The position numbers were made by a program, and so were the translations under genes. Of a stretch of 64,000 bases of DNA, positions 10,943-23,544 are shown piece by piece. This stretch comes from Cocos nucifera (lineage: Eukaryota; Streptophyta; Magnoliopsida; Arecales; Arecaceae): positions 62,001 to 126,000 of the forward strand of contig QRFJ01000762.1 in NCBI GenBank assembly GCA_006176705.1, written 5' to 3'. The notes under the pieces are model-generated. The model was not told the origin of the DNA, searched no databases, and worked only from the letters and a program-made list of their open reading frames with translations. How positions within the stretch are numbered: position 1 is the stretch's first letter; the number at the start of each line of letters is the position of its first letter.

Positions 10943-12312
10943 TGTTGAAAAATATATCTTAAAGCTAATCATCTAGGTTGTAGATGATTGAGTTGATTAT
11001 AAATGTACTTAAATTATTATAATAAATAAAATTATTATTTTAATATTTTTATCATTTTTGTGCATCTTCCTGTAATGAACTCTTCTATGATGAAGTCCTT
11101 AGAACTATTTAGACTCGACAAAGGAGAATTTATCATTTAGTCCTTAAACTTATTCACGACAAAATAATATGTTGTTACCTAGGATGATAATGTATCAAGT
11201 GTAGATCATTGTGTGGCATATGCATTAGTTAGCCTCTTAACCAAGGAGTTGTTGTACTGGTATAGCATGCAGGTGAAGTGTAGGGGTACATTCACTGAAC
11301 GTGATCCAACTGTAGAGCTTTCTATTGTCAAGAGTTGCTTGTGAAGGATATGGGTATAAGTGTTCCTTAGATCTAAGATCACCACGGTGACTTGCAAGCA
11401 ACTTACTTCACTTAGGTACCGAACTACTTAAATTTTTAATTTAGTGATGGAAGGCTACTAGGTGCAGTCAAGTACTTATTTTATCGATGCATAAGTCAAG
11501 ATGGGATTGACCCCTCCAATTGTTGGAGTAGATGCATCACTATATTTCAATTTAGCAAAACCTCAACCGGGGTAGTTCATTCAATGAATACTAAATTTTG
11601 AAATATACTTTAGATGATTTTTTAGGATTAATAGTTAAACCCTAAATCATCTTTTGAGCATTGAGATCAAGAGGATGAATTATACGATAATGATATGCCA
11701 TAGATTCATGGATGTTGCATTACGACTATTCGATCTATGCTGACATCGGATACCATTGCTAGATAGTCACATCGATTGGTATAAAAAATTGGTTTCTATG
11801 CTACCGACTAAGGATTTGAACCTAAGGGATCACACACAATATAAGTTCCTACTTGATCTGATGGCTGATCATGAGTCCCAATGGTCTAGGACTCCATGAT
11901 CAAGAGTTCCATTGAATCAAGACTCTATGATCAGGATCCCACTAAATTGGGACTCAGAGTTTTACTTGTCTGAAACTCTATGATTAAGAGTCCCACTAGT
12001 CAGAAACTCTATGATCATGAGTTTTATTTGTTTAGAACACTGGGTTCAAGAGTTTCACTGGTTTAGGATTTTTTAAGAGTTTCATATAGATGGAACTCTA
12101 TTGTCCAGACATCCATTCGATTCGGACTCTGATATTATTGAAGGATTAATTAGCAATTAGATTGCTAATTATCTTAATTTTATTGAGTAATGAGAATTCG
12201 ATCAAATCTGATTGAATTTGATTCAATTGGGATTGACCCAATCAGGTCATGAGATGACTTAATTGCTATAGTAGATTTGATCCTGATTTGATCAGGACCT
12301 GGACCTAGTTAA
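10943..12312 (+). repeat. B 5' LTR, first part
   Basis: Matches 31928-33325 of the 3' LTR in order: start, the CTTCCTGTAATGAAC block, the 31-bp subrepeats and the GATCAGGACCTGGACCTA block. It stops exactly where C starts (TGTTAGGATTTATGG at 12313). The 63-codon frame on the minus strand at 11206-11397 is not supported. Confidence 0.85.
11890..12067 (+). repeat. Degenerate ~31-bp tandem subrepeats in B 5' LTR
   Basis: About six units of the form (G/A)ACTCTATGATCAAGAGT followed by a variable tail, starting at 11890, 11921, 11951 (short, 23 bp), 11974, 12005 and 12036. The same array is at 32878-33090 in the 3' LTR. Confidence 0.7.
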
Positions 12313-12822
12313 TGTTAGGATTTATGGTGCTCCCAAGTCATGGGAGGCCACAAGAGGAGTTAGGATGTTGGCTCCAGGAGACTACGATGGGTGTGAGTCC
12401 TAGGGCTAGGATAGGAGTTATACTAGGGTGAAGGAGGCATGTAGCTCTACACAAGCTTGAGGTGAGCTATGAGGATCTTAAGAGGGGCTCGGTAGATGCT
12501 TTAGAGATCTGGAACACAAGATGGAGTAAAGGACCAAAGCCAAGGAGAAGAATCAGTCAAGACAAGGGGATGACACATAGGTGAACTAGCTCAGATATGT
12601 AATCGAGCCAGCTTGGGCTAAGATCGAGCTTGCTCGGAGTGCAGTCGAGTCGGCTGTCTCAAGTAGACAGAAGATAGGATTCGAACGAGATGCTACCAAG
12701 CTAGCTTGGCTCCTAATAGAGCTAGTTGGATGATGGTGAATAGAACTAGACAAGGTTTTCTATTTGGTCTTGGATTAGGCTTAATCCAAGGGGTCTTAAG
12801 GTCTAGTCCAAAAAATTTTAAA
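12313..12822 (+). repeat. C 5' LTR, first part
   Basis: Starts TGTTAGGATTTATGGTGCTC; matches 25074-25590 closely. Ends in the segment matching CCAGTAAGGTCTTAAG of the 3' copy, where A2 interrupts it. The last five bases, TTAAA, are one side of the A2 target duplication. Confidence 0.85.
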
Positions 12823-15444
12823 AAATTAGGTTTTTCTATAGCATGATGCATCTGATTGGATCAAATTTATAGTGAAATAATTTTAAAAATTTTTAATGAT
12901 TTGATCAGATTTGAGAGTTTTTAGATTTGATTATATTGATCTAACATTAGAAGTAAAATAAAAGTAAAAATAGTGATAATAATTATCACCTGATCAGATA
13001 AACCATTTATCCGTTGTGATGATCTAACGATTGATCCAAGATTCTGATTGAGCCGCATGCATCCGACCTCTACCAGTATCCACTCAAGTTAGATCTAAAA
13101 GTCTTCTCCTTCTAGATCTGATCTTCAAAGATCTAATTTGATGTCTTTCTGCAGAGCCTTCAAATCAAACTTTGAGGGCTGTGCATTTATCTCACGAACA
13201 CCATCGTCTTTCGCTAATATTCATGCCAATGAAACTTGATCTTTGCTCGAAGGTTTTGCCCAACTCTTGGACATGGAGAAGAGGGAGAGGATCAGATGAG
13301 GGAGGCATGGAGATGGAGATTTTGGTAGGGCTTTGTCATAGAGAAATTGCGATGCACAATAGCTTGCACAAGGCCCTATTTATAAACCTAGTCAAGAGTC
13401 CCTTTGCGTATGACTTTGAACAGGTCAAAGCCAACATACAGAAGGACTTTCCCATGATCTCTACACCCCACACCCCCTGTTTTAGATTTTTGTGACACAA
13501 AAAAAAAGGAGAAATGGCATGGAACAATTTGGGATAAGAGGAAGTTGGTGCACAACTCTTATCTCCCAAGAGTTTGAACTATTCAAACTTTTGACCCATT
13601 CAAACTTGATTTGAATGGGATGCCTCCATACATATCCATAAGGGTGCACACCATAAAGGATGTGGCCTTCTTTTCCTCATGTAAATCTCATATGGATGTG
13701 TGCCCTCAAATAAATTCTAAGGGGCGCATGCCATATCTCTTCTTTCCTGCAAACTGGATCAACATTTAACCCTTGTCCTATTTCCATCTCATGGGATTTA
13801 AGACAAGCATTTTTTATGTCCCATCCAATGGATTTATATCAAGTTCTAACCAAGTTAGAACAAACCTTAATCAGGCTAGGACTCAGTCCAATCAAAATCA
13901 AGAAAAATTCATCTAGAATTTTCGAGAGAGGCTTGTCCAAATTTCATCTCATGATTTTAGGATAAGTCCTAATCTGACAAAGACAATCCTTATCTTGTTC
14001 CCATCTTATGGGATTTAGGATAAGCCTTGATCAGGTCAGGACAAGGTCTAGTCAGATCAAGATAAATTCGCACAGAGTTTCCAAATGAACCTTGCCTAAA
14101 TAGTTCCAGAAATTAGCACGTCTTATCCTATTTCCATCCGATGGATTAAGACAAGCCTAGATCAGGTTAGGACAAGACTTTTCTGATCTGGACAAGTTCT
14201 AGTCATACTAGGATAGAGCCATACAAGGCTCTTAAATGAGCCAAATACAATTTGGCTCAATCGAGACAAACCAAAAAGATGATAGAAGGAGAATATTAGG
14301 TTTAATCATGTGCTAGCACAATTTTCTTGAACCTAATTGGATCTAATCCAAATCATTCGACCTGGATTAGCTCAATTGATCACATCAGACCCAAATTCTT
14401 ATTTGTGTGACCCAATTAGGATCAGTTCTATATGGTAATGGGATATGTCAGGATCTTCATCAATGACCTCATCGAAACATCTTTCGATGGACCAGAACTC
14501 TTCCAATTCATCCAATTAGAATCATCGATCATCAAGATAATTCTAATTGATCCCAAAATCTACCAGTGATACCTAGTGGTATATAGTGGCAACCCATCAG
14601 AATCAAAAAGTAAACTTCTCAGTGCAACAACCTGTGTGATTGGGTCTTCTATCATGAGTTTCGATGGGATTAGGGTTAAGGTGAACTCGTCAAATCCAAC
14701 ACCCATCATTGAATGAATCATTCAATTCGAGTCCAATGTGAAATACTAATGGAAACTTCTTTCTATTATTTCACACTACCATGGCCATGGATTTTAAGAC
14801 TCGATCTCATGATCATCATAGGACTACTTCTCCTCTACCGAGGTTGATAGATCCCATCTTGGTGCGATCCAATTTCTATAATGAACATGCTATAGTCAAC
14901 ATACACCTCGGGATTTTGAATGACTAGAAGATCTAGTTATGGTATAGTCAAACTATAACACCCTCAAGGTGAATTGCTAATGCATTTCAGATCAAATAAC
15001 CAGACACATATTTTAGCATCGAGCTAGTGATCGACGAGAAGGTAGGCTTTCTTATGACTGCTCGAGGTGGTCATGCTCAGTGCCCTTGTTCTCAATAAGT
15101 ATCTATACTCTTGATCCCGTGTCTCCACACTATAGACTTAAGATTCATCTATTCTAGGAAAGCGATCATACACCAATCTTTTGGATCGATCACTATCCTT
15201 GTGATGATCCTACGATCAGGTGCAGTTTATGAGTTAATTATGATAACTCATGTCTTAAATTCTCAACTCTTGAAAATATGTATTATCATGCCTGTTAACT
15301 CAATGAATGTATCACAGACACCTTATACACAATGTAATAGAATAAATAATTTTTTAATTAATTTTAAGTCAAAATGATGAAAATATTTCTTGAAAGTATT
15401 TAACAAGTATCGACCAATCTGACTTTTAGGATACACATCTAACA
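12823..15444 (-). repeat. A2 3' LTR
   Basis: Begins TGTTAGATGTGTATCC on the minus strand at 15444; its far end near 12823 is eroded (TTAGGTTTTTCTATAGC against TCAGGTTTTTCTACCAC in the partner). Matches 20492-23123 throughout. TATA box at 13377-13384. ORFs inside it, such as 13172-13495, are LTR sequence. Confidence 0.85.
13377..13384 (-). promoter_or_regulatory. TATA box of A2 3' LTR
   Basis: Minus-strand TATAAATA, identical in position to that of the A2 5' LTR. Confidence 0.5.
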
Positions 15445-17585
15445 AACTCTCACTTGACCTAAAGCCAATTGGCTACAAATCTAAGTTCCTTCTTCTCAAG
15501 GTGGGCTTGGACCTTCTGCGAGCCTAAAGGCTTCATTAGTGGGTCAACAACATGGTCTGCGGAGTCGACTCTCTTAACCTCGATGTGTTCCTTCTTGAGA
15601 TTATCGTGGATGAGGTGGAACCATCTTCTTGGAACTCTTCCAACTTATAGTACCACTATTGCATAGGAACAAACTTCTAGATGTCAACTTTCGATCATCT
15701 ATCTCAGACATAAAGTTTAAGTCTACATAGCCCTGGATATCGAGTTCACCATGCTGAACCTCTTCAGCACCTCCTCTATGTGAAAGACCCAGCATCCTCT
15801 TCAATCTATCTCTATAGATCTAAAATGAAGGATGGCTTACCTAGGTTTTTCAGAGAAAATTCCTTAGATAACCATACTTTGACCTATGTCAACATAAAAA
15901 TATTATTTTTAATCAGGAGGATGTCATCCACATACAATACGAGGAAGACAACAATGCTCCCACTGACCTTCTTAAACATACTTAATTTCTCCTCGTTCTT
16001 GATAAAATCAAACAATTTGATTACATCAAGCATTTCAACTCCAAGATTCTTGCTTAAGTCCATAAATGGATCTTTGCAGCTTGTAGATCTTTGTGATCAC
16101 CATCACTGGATGTGAAAATAAAATGGCTATTCCATAAATATCTTCCTCAAGATATCCATTTATGAACTCCATTATCACATCTATCTGTCATATTTCATAA
16201 TTGAAATATGCTGCAATGGCAAGCAATGTGCGGATGGATGGCCACTAAAAGAAGGTATCCTAATACCCTTTCGCCACTAGCCAAACCTTAAATGTCTCTA
16301 CATTTCCATCTATACCTATTTTTTGCTTGAAGATCCATTTACACCCAATAGGTACTATACCTTCAGATGGATCTACCAAGATCTAGATTTGGTTTGAGCA
16401 CATCAAGTCAATCTTTGACTTCATTGTCTCTATTCAATTCTTAGAGTCGATATCTAATATCACCTCATCATAAGTTCTAGGATCATCACCATGAATCCCA
16501 TTTTTCATGAGGAACATTTTCTTTACATCTTCTGAAATAACCTAAGTACATTTAGGAGGATGAAAAATCCTATTTGACCTACAAGGTGGATGAGGTAGTG
16601 AATTATGGATTAGCTCAAACTAACTGGATTCCTCAAGTTTCTTGGATCTTTGCTCTTTAGAGACTTTCTCCTCGAGCTTAATCTATCTTTCGATGCCACC
16701 ATCATAAACAAACTATTTTTCAGGAAATATGGTGTGTTGACTCACTATCACATTGTGGTCTTTGCAAAGATAGAAATAATATCCTACTGACTCTTTAGGA
16801 TATCTAATAAGCCAAGCTCTAAGGGACCTAGACTCTAACTTGTCCACTGTCGGACAACCCAAATTCTAAGATAACTCAGACTTGGCTTCGTACCATTCCA
16901 TATTTTATATGCAATGGCAAGAATGATTTTAGATGGAACCCTATTTAGTAATTTGGTAGCTGTCACCCGAAAGAAACTCAGGAAGATCTGTAAAGCTCAT
17001 CATGGATCGGACCATATCTAATAGTGTCTGATTTCTCCATTCTAAAAATCCATTAAGTTGAGGCATTCCAGGCAGAGTCCATTATGAGACTATGCCATTG
17101 TCCTTGAGATAATTCAAAAATTTTCAACTTAGGTATTCACCTCCTCGATCTAATCGAAGAATCTTATTGGACTTTTTGGTTGCTTTTCTACTTCATATCT
17201 GAACTCCTCAAACTTTTCAAAGACTTCAGACTTGTATCGCATTAAGTATACATACTCGTATCTAGACAGATTAATCGTAAAGAAAATAAAGTAGTCATAG
17301 TTGCCTCTAGCCAGCACATCGAATGGGCTGCACACATCTATATATACCAGGACAAGTAGGTCTGTGGCCCTTTCCCCATGTCCTACAAAAGGGAGCTTGG
17401 ACATTTTGCCTTGAAGACATGATTCACAAATCGGATATGACTCGAAAGTCAATAGACCCATTAGTCTGGATTTCTCTAATTTGTTAATCCTGTCTTCAGC
17501 TATATGACCTAGCCTTAAGGTGCTATAGATACCTTTCATTAATACTATCTCTAGATCATTTTGATCCTATGGCATTCATCTTTTG
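15445..17585 (-). pseudogene. A2 copia integrase, RT and RNase H relics with internal deletions
   Basis: Minus strand, read from high to low coordinates. Gag-pre-integrase and integrase (RLGHIAEDRINKLEKS, GKMSKLPFVGHGERATDLL, NLSRYEYVYL) from 17585 to about 16700; RT with an intact YVDD at 15923-15934; then RNase H fragments (IQGYVDLNFMSE, SWKSSK, and the C-terminal KPLGSQK near 15530). Two clean joins show deletions: RFSMVN of RT runs straight into the DIQGYVD segment near 15745, and SWKSSK runs into a late RNase H segment (HLIHDNLKKEH) near 15625. Stops and frameshifts occur throughout. Confidence 0.8.
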
Positions 17586-18430
17586 CTCGATAGACTCAAT
17601 GACGAGCATTCCTTCAGAAGGTCCTTCCTACTTGTTCTTTAGTCTGGCTAGATACCAAGGATAGTTTCACTTCTAATGACCATCGCAGTTGCAATGGAAA
17701 TACTTTTCCTTCTCCATGATCCTCTTCTTTGGCTCATCCTTCTTTTTTCTCTATTTTTTACTTCTTTGCAGACTTCTTCTTCTTTCCAAAAGACTTTCTC
17801 TTGAAAGAAGTCTGCTCTACAACTAAAATTGAGTCCTTTGAACTCTTCAAAGTTTGCTTAACATTAACTAGCATATTCATTAACTCGACCAAGGTGCACT
17901 GGAGCTAATTCATATAGAAGTTTATGATAAACATCCATACGAATCATTCAAGAATTGTAGGATCACATTAATCTGCAGATCCTTATCCATCAAGACTTCG
18001 AGCTTCTCAAGCTCTTCTAGATCCTTGATCAGTGCCAGGCAATAATCTTTGATTGACTGTCCATCATGCATCTATACCTTAAATAGTCTTCTAGAGGCTT
18101 GATAATGCACTGCGTGACTTTGATCATCAAACAACTATTATAGGTGCGCCAACATTTGGCAAGCAATTCATTCATGTTGGTGCTGCAACTCATCTGATAT
18201 TGAGCCCAACATGTAGCATCTAGCTTTGTTATTATTGTCCGACCACTTTTCATGAGATGCTTTCTGACCTCTAGTCGGATGTGCTAGTAAAGTGGGGTTG
18301 GTCTTGGTCCAATACATAGGTCGGCCATTTCAAATCCAAAATAATTTTAAAGTTCTTTAGTCAATCGTTGTAAATTGGTCTGGTCAACTTGTGGATATCT
18401 AGGATTCAGATTAGGGGTTTTGATGTAGAT
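17586..18430 (-). pseudogene. A2 copia gag relic; protease deleted
   Basis: Minus-strand gag recognised by colinearity with A1 (LEKLEVLMDKDLQ-like segment, SSKRESFGK-type Lys/Arg-rich linker). The zinc knuckle near 17655-17705 is degraded: two of its three cysteines have become Tyr and stops interrupt it. After MLVIES (about 17600) the frame jumps to the gag-pre-integrase segment (NAIGSK), so the protease that A1 retains is missing here. Confidence 0.75.
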
Positions 18431-20473
18431 ATTTTTCTGTAGAGAGTCAAAGTTTCTAATTAGACTTATAATTCAACTTAACCAATTTGTTTAGAAATTT
18501 TATGTTTAAATAAATTAGGCTCCCATTATTTTCTCGTATCCCTATACTACCTTAGTAGAGATGCAAAAATCTTCATGATCATTGATTTTTAATGGGTGGT
18601 GCAGTCCCATCGACTGACTTATCATCTCACCTAATAGTTATTGGTGATGGATCAACTAGTGAGTGGACAACTCTTGTCCAATGATTTTCTAATCATGATG
18701 CACCTAAACCCGATTTCTAATTCAGAAGCTCACCGTGCCTGGAATATTGCTTCACTTCTTGGTTAAGTCAAACCTACCATTTGCACTAATTGAATTTCTG
18801 ATTTGATTTCTCACCATATCTGAAATATTGAGCCAACCCATCCTCTAATCCATAGCATCCAATGTCTAATAGATATGGTTGCATCTTCTCAGTGCAACTG
18901 AACCATTATATCCAGTCGAGGATAATCAACCCCGAAAAGGGCCAGCACATCTACAATGGTGGAAAACCTAGGACTTAATATTTTCTTAGAAAGATTTGAT
19001 TTGATCTCTTAGACTCAACTAGTCATAACATTTATGACTAACCTAGTGGCATGGGTTAGCTTGAATCGTTAGCCACCTCAAACTAGAACTAGGTCGACTC
19101 AATCGATCAGGTAAGTGAGATGAGTGGAAGGAATATACCATTAATTCACCATGAATGCATTCAAATTGAGTAGCTTTCAATTAAAGACCATTGGTCATAT
19201 CTGCCATACTTACCTTAGACACCGACTTATCTGATCAGAATTGATCGGGTTAGCCTACAATCTAGGCTTGAATTGCATATCCAAATTAGGTCTTAACTTG
19301 ATTGACCACATGTAACTGTGAATCGACCTTGATCTAGATTTAATCCTATTAGGCTAGTCAAATCAAGCACTCTTGATCCTAACCAACTCTTGATTCGATT
19401 TGATCAATTGCTAGACCTAATTGAGCTACCCACATCCGAACCCATGATTTATGAAGGTATCTTAGATCTAAAAATTTTTAATTTTTAGATCTAATTAATT
19501 TTATAAACTTAATTCTTAATTAAGTCCAAGGGTTCAATAACAAAACATGCATAAAAAATTCTAGGGTTTTAGGATCTGAAGTTTTGCAAAAAAATAAGTT
19601 TTCGATTTCTGATTAAAGGCAAACGCGCAGTACCCCTACATGCCATAAGAGCATCCCATCGAATGGAAAGAGAGGGTCTTTAAACCTTTCTTACTCTTAT
19701 GACCAAACAGCCAAGGGGAATGCCTTAATCAAAAATATAAATTATATTACAAAACTATTAGGTCTAAAGCATATAACTATTACATGATTTAAGATCAAAT
19801 ATATATATATTTTGCAGACATCTAATGCATCAAATTTAACATTTAAATTTATGTTTCAGATCTGATTACATCTGATGTAATATCTAAAAAAAATTAAAAT
19901 AATCTCATCATTAAAATTTTTAACCTAGACTACTCATGCATAGATCTATAGAACTAGTCTATACATGCATTTCATATGTCATACATATAAAATTTTTTAA
20001 ATGCATCTCATTCTTTCAGATCAAATTATATCATATATAGTATTTAAAATTTTACTAATCTAATTACATAATCTTTAAAAAAATAAATAAATATTTCATA
20101 AAATTTTTGATCTAGACTATGAGATTAAACTAGAGATCTAGTCTAGACATATGCTGTCTATATCACATATATCAAAATTTTAAATTAGATCTCATGTTTC
20201 AAATTTGATTATATATAATGTAACATCTAAAATTTAAATGATAAAATTATAAAAGATTAAATCAGATCTAATCTAAAATATATTTAAAAACTATCATGAT
20301 ATGGAACAAAGATCTAGACTAGAACATGCATTATTTATATCAAACATATATATTTAAAACATGCAATTTTTGATTTCAGATCTAATTACATCCTATGTAA
20401 CATCTGAAAATAAAATAATCAGATGATAAGAAATAATTTTAGATCAATCTAAAGATAGATCTAAAAGTAGCAA
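18431..20473 (-). other. A2 untranslated leader
   Basis: Non-coding, about 2 kb; colinear with the A1 leader 1111-2989. The half nearest the PBS (19740-20460) is very AT-rich with repeated AGATCTAA words. Confidence 0.7.
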
Positions 20474-20489
20474 CTTGGCTTTGATACCA
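20474..20489 (-). other. A2 primer binding site
   Basis: Minus-strand TGGTATCAAAGCCAAG, one change from the A1 PBS, two bases from the LTR end. Confidence 0.8.
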
Positions 20490-20491
20490 AT

Positions 20492-23123
20492 TAAAGGAAA
20501 AAGTCAGGTTTTTCTACCACAGGATGCATCTGATGGGATCAGATCTGCAGCGAAATAATTTTAAAAGTTTTCTATTATCTGATCAAATCTGAAAGTTCTT
20601 AGATCTAATTATATTGATCTAAAATTAAAAATAAAATAAAAATAAAAATAGTGATAACAATTATCACCTAATCGAGTAAATCGTTTACCTATTGTAAAGA
20701 TCTGATGATTGATCCAAGATTCTAATTAAGCCACGCACGCGTCCGGCCTCTATCAATATCCACTCGGCTTAGATTTGAAAGTCTCTTTCTTCTAGATCTA
20801 ATCTCCAAAGATCAGATTTGATGTCTTCCCATAGGGCCTTCAAATCAAACTTTGAGGGCTATGCATTTGTCGCACGAACACCATCGTCCCTCGCTGATCT
20901 TCATGCCAATGAAACTTGATCTTTGGTCATAGGTTTTGCCTAACTCTTGAGCATGAAGAAGAGGGAGAAGATCAGATGAGGGAGGTATAGAGATGGAGAT
21001 TTTGGTAGGACTTTGCCATAGACAAATTATGATGCATAATAGCTTGCGCAGGGCCCTATTTATAAACCTAGTCAAGAGTCCCTTCGCATATGACTTTGAA
21101 CAGGTCAAAGCCAACATGCAGAAGGACTCTCTCATGATCTCCATGCCCCACACCCCCTTTTTTAGATCTTTTTTGCATAAAAAAAAAAAGAGAAATGGCG
21201 TGGAACAATTTGGGATAAAAGGAAGTTGGCACACAACTCTTATCTCCCAAGAGTTTGAACTATTCAAACTTTTGACCCATTCAAACTTGACTTGAATGAG
21301 ATGCCTCCAAACATATCCATAAGGGTGCACACCATAAGGGGCATGGCCTTCTTTTCCTCATGTAAATCCCATATGGACTTGCGCCCTCAAATAAATTCTA
21401 AGGGGCGCACGTCATATCTCTTCTTTCTTGCAAACTGGGTCACCATTTGACCCTTATCTTGTTCCCATCTTATGGAATTTAAGAAAAGCATTTTTCAAGT
21501 CCTATCCAATGAATTTATGTCAAGTCCTAATCAAGTTAGAATAAGCCTTGATTAGGCCAGGACAGGGTCCAGTCAGATCAAGAAAAATCCATCTAAAATT
21601 TTTGAGAGAGGCTTGTCCAAATTTCATCTCATGATTTTAGGACAAGCCCTAATCTGGCAAAAACAACTCTTATCTTGTTTCCATCTTATGAGATATAGGA
21701 TAAGCCTTGATCAAGCTAGGATAATCTTCAATCAGATCAAGACAAATTTTCATAGAGTTTTTGTATGAACCATATCCAAATAGTTCCAGAAATTAGCAGG
21801 TCTTGTCCTATTTTCATTCGATGGATTAGGACATGCCTAGAACATGTTAGGACATGATTTTTTTATCTAAACAAGTTCTAGTTAGACTAGAAAAGAGCCA
21901 TACAAGGCTCTCAAATGAGCCAAATCCAATTTGGCTTAGTCGAGATAAATCAGAAAGATGATAGAAGGAGAATATTAGGTTCAATCGTATGCTAACATGA
22001 TTTCCTTGAACCTAATTATATCTAATCCAAATCAATCAAACTGGATTAGCTCAATTAATGATATCTAGATCCAATCTCTTGTTTGTGTGACTCAGTTAGG
22101 TTCAGTTCTATATGGTAATGGGATATGTCATGATCTCCATCAATGACATCATCGAAATACCTTTTGATGGACTAGAACTCTTTTGATTCATCCAATTAGA
22201 ATCATCTATCATCAAGATAATTCTAATTGATCCCAAAATCCATCAGTGACACCTAGTTGTATATGATGGCAATCCATCAGAACTAAAAAGTGAACCTCTC
22301 GGTACAGCTACCTATGTGATTTGGTCTTCTATCATGAGCCTCGATGGGCTTAGGATTAGGGTGAACTCATCAAACTCAATTCCCATCATATGAATGAATC
22401 ATTTAATTCGAGTCCGATATGAAACACTAATAGAAACTTTTTTTTATTATTTTACACTACCATGACCATGGTTTTTAGAACTCAATCTCATGATCATCAT
22501 AGGACTACTCCTCTTCTACCTAGGTTGATAGATCCCATCTTGGTGTGATCTAATTTCTACAATGAACATGCTATAGCCAACATACACCTCAAGATTTCGA
22601 ATGGCTAGAAGATCGAGTTATGGTATAGTCAAACTATAGCACCCTCAAGATGAACTATCGATGCACCTCAAGTCAAAGAACCTGACACATGTTGTAGCAT
22701 CGAGCTAGTCATCAACGAGAAGGTAGGCTCCCTTATGACTGCTCGAGGTGGTCACGCTCAGTGTCCTTGTTCTCAACAAGTACTTATACTCTCGCTCCGA
22801 TGTCTCCACACTATAGACTCAAGACTCCTATTCTAAGAAAGCGATTGTACACCAATCTTTTTGATCGATCATTATCCTCATGATGATCCTATGATTGAAA
22901 GCAGTGTATGAGTTAATTATGATAACTCATGCCTTAAATTCTCAACACTTGAGAATATATGTTATCATGTCTATTAACTCAATGGATGTATCACAGAGAG
23001 CTTATACATAATTTGATAGAATAAATAATTCTTTAATTAATTTTAAGTCAAAATTATGAAAATGCTCCTAGAAAGTATTTAACAAGTATCAGTCAATCTG
23101 GCTTCTAGGACACACATCTAACA
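20492..23123 (-). repeat. A2 5' LTR (2632 bp)
   Basis: Starts TGTTAGATGTGTGTCC at 23123. Shares the first ~1.5 kb pattern with A0, A1 and A3 but differs toward its 3' end (AGGATGCATCTGATGGGATC segment). The long minus-strand frame at 20845-21330 lies wholly in the LTR and is not considered a gene. Confidence 0.85.
21057..21064 (-). promoter_or_regulatory. TATA box of A2 5' LTR
   Basis: Minus-strand TATAAATA, in GGTTTATAAATAGGGCCC context. Confidence 0.55.
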
Positions 23124-23529
23124 TTAAAAGGGCTAACTCATGTATGGGTCGGGACTACATCTAGGGGATGAGAGCATGTGAGAAATATGTACATGGACTT
23201 GATTAGTGCTTTCATGTATTAGGCTAGCCAGGAGAGTTTTTGGTCGGATCTAATAGCTATGTATAAATACATAGGTTGTATTAGGATTTCATTATGTATT
23301 AGAATATAGATCTTTTCTCCTCCAATCTCTCTTTTCTCTTCTCTCTAGAGTTGCCGCCCCAAGGAGGCGCCTCTCTCAAGCCCAAGGAGAGAGGCACCCC
23401 ATCACATATCCAGATTGGTGGATCGATGATCTGCTATCATAGAGAACATCAAAGATCTTCTCAGGTCCATGCTAAAGATTAGGGGTTTTTGTTGTAATTG
23501 GTATCAGAGCAGTACCGATTATCCTAATA
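23124..23529 (+). repeat. C 5' LTR, second part
   Basis: Resumes with TTAAA (target duplication) and matches 25585-25983. Contains the TATA box TATAAATA at 23262-23269 and the tract CTCTCTTTTCTCTTCTCTCTAG. A PBS-like word, TGGTATCAGAGC, at 23499-23510 is inside the LTR because the 3' LTR has it too. Confidence 0.8.
23262..23269 (+). promoter_or_regulatory. TATA box of C 5' LTR
   Basis: TATAAATA; identical box in the C 3' LTR at 25718-25725. Followed about 50 bp later by a CT-rich tract. Confidence 0.55.
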
Positions 23530-23531
23530 TT

Positions 23532-23544
23532 TGGCATCAGAGCC
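23532..23544 (+). other. C primer binding site
   Basis: TGGCATCAGAGCC, resembling the initiator tRNA-Met PBS with one change; lies just after the inferred 5' LTR end and is absent after the 3' LTR. Confidence 0.6.

Larger units (their letters stand above)
12823..23123 (-). mobile_element. A2: complete but gutted Ty1/copia element (10.3 kb)
   Basis: On the minus strand: 5' LTR 23123-20492, PBS 20489-20474, leader, gag, deleted protease, integrase, RT, RNase H, 3' LTR 15444-12823. A target duplication TTAAA flanks it (12818-12822 and 23124-23128). It lies in C's 5' LTR, whose two halves rejoin in register. The LTRs (about 2.63 and 2.62 kb) belong to a subfamily longer than A0, A1 and A3. Multiple internal deletions make it non-functional. 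Confidence 0.88.

Noticed and set aside
11890..12067. Possible CRISPR-like array
   Set aside because: Units are degenerate, have no unique spacers and recur in both LTRs of a plant retrotransposon.
19796..19812. TATATATAT microsatellite in the A2 leader
   Set aside because: Short and within a generally AT-rich leader; nothing beyond base composition.
20845..21330. 161-residue minus-strand frame
   Set aside because: Lies entirely in the A2 5' LTR; the partner LTR breaks the frame and no domain is recognised.
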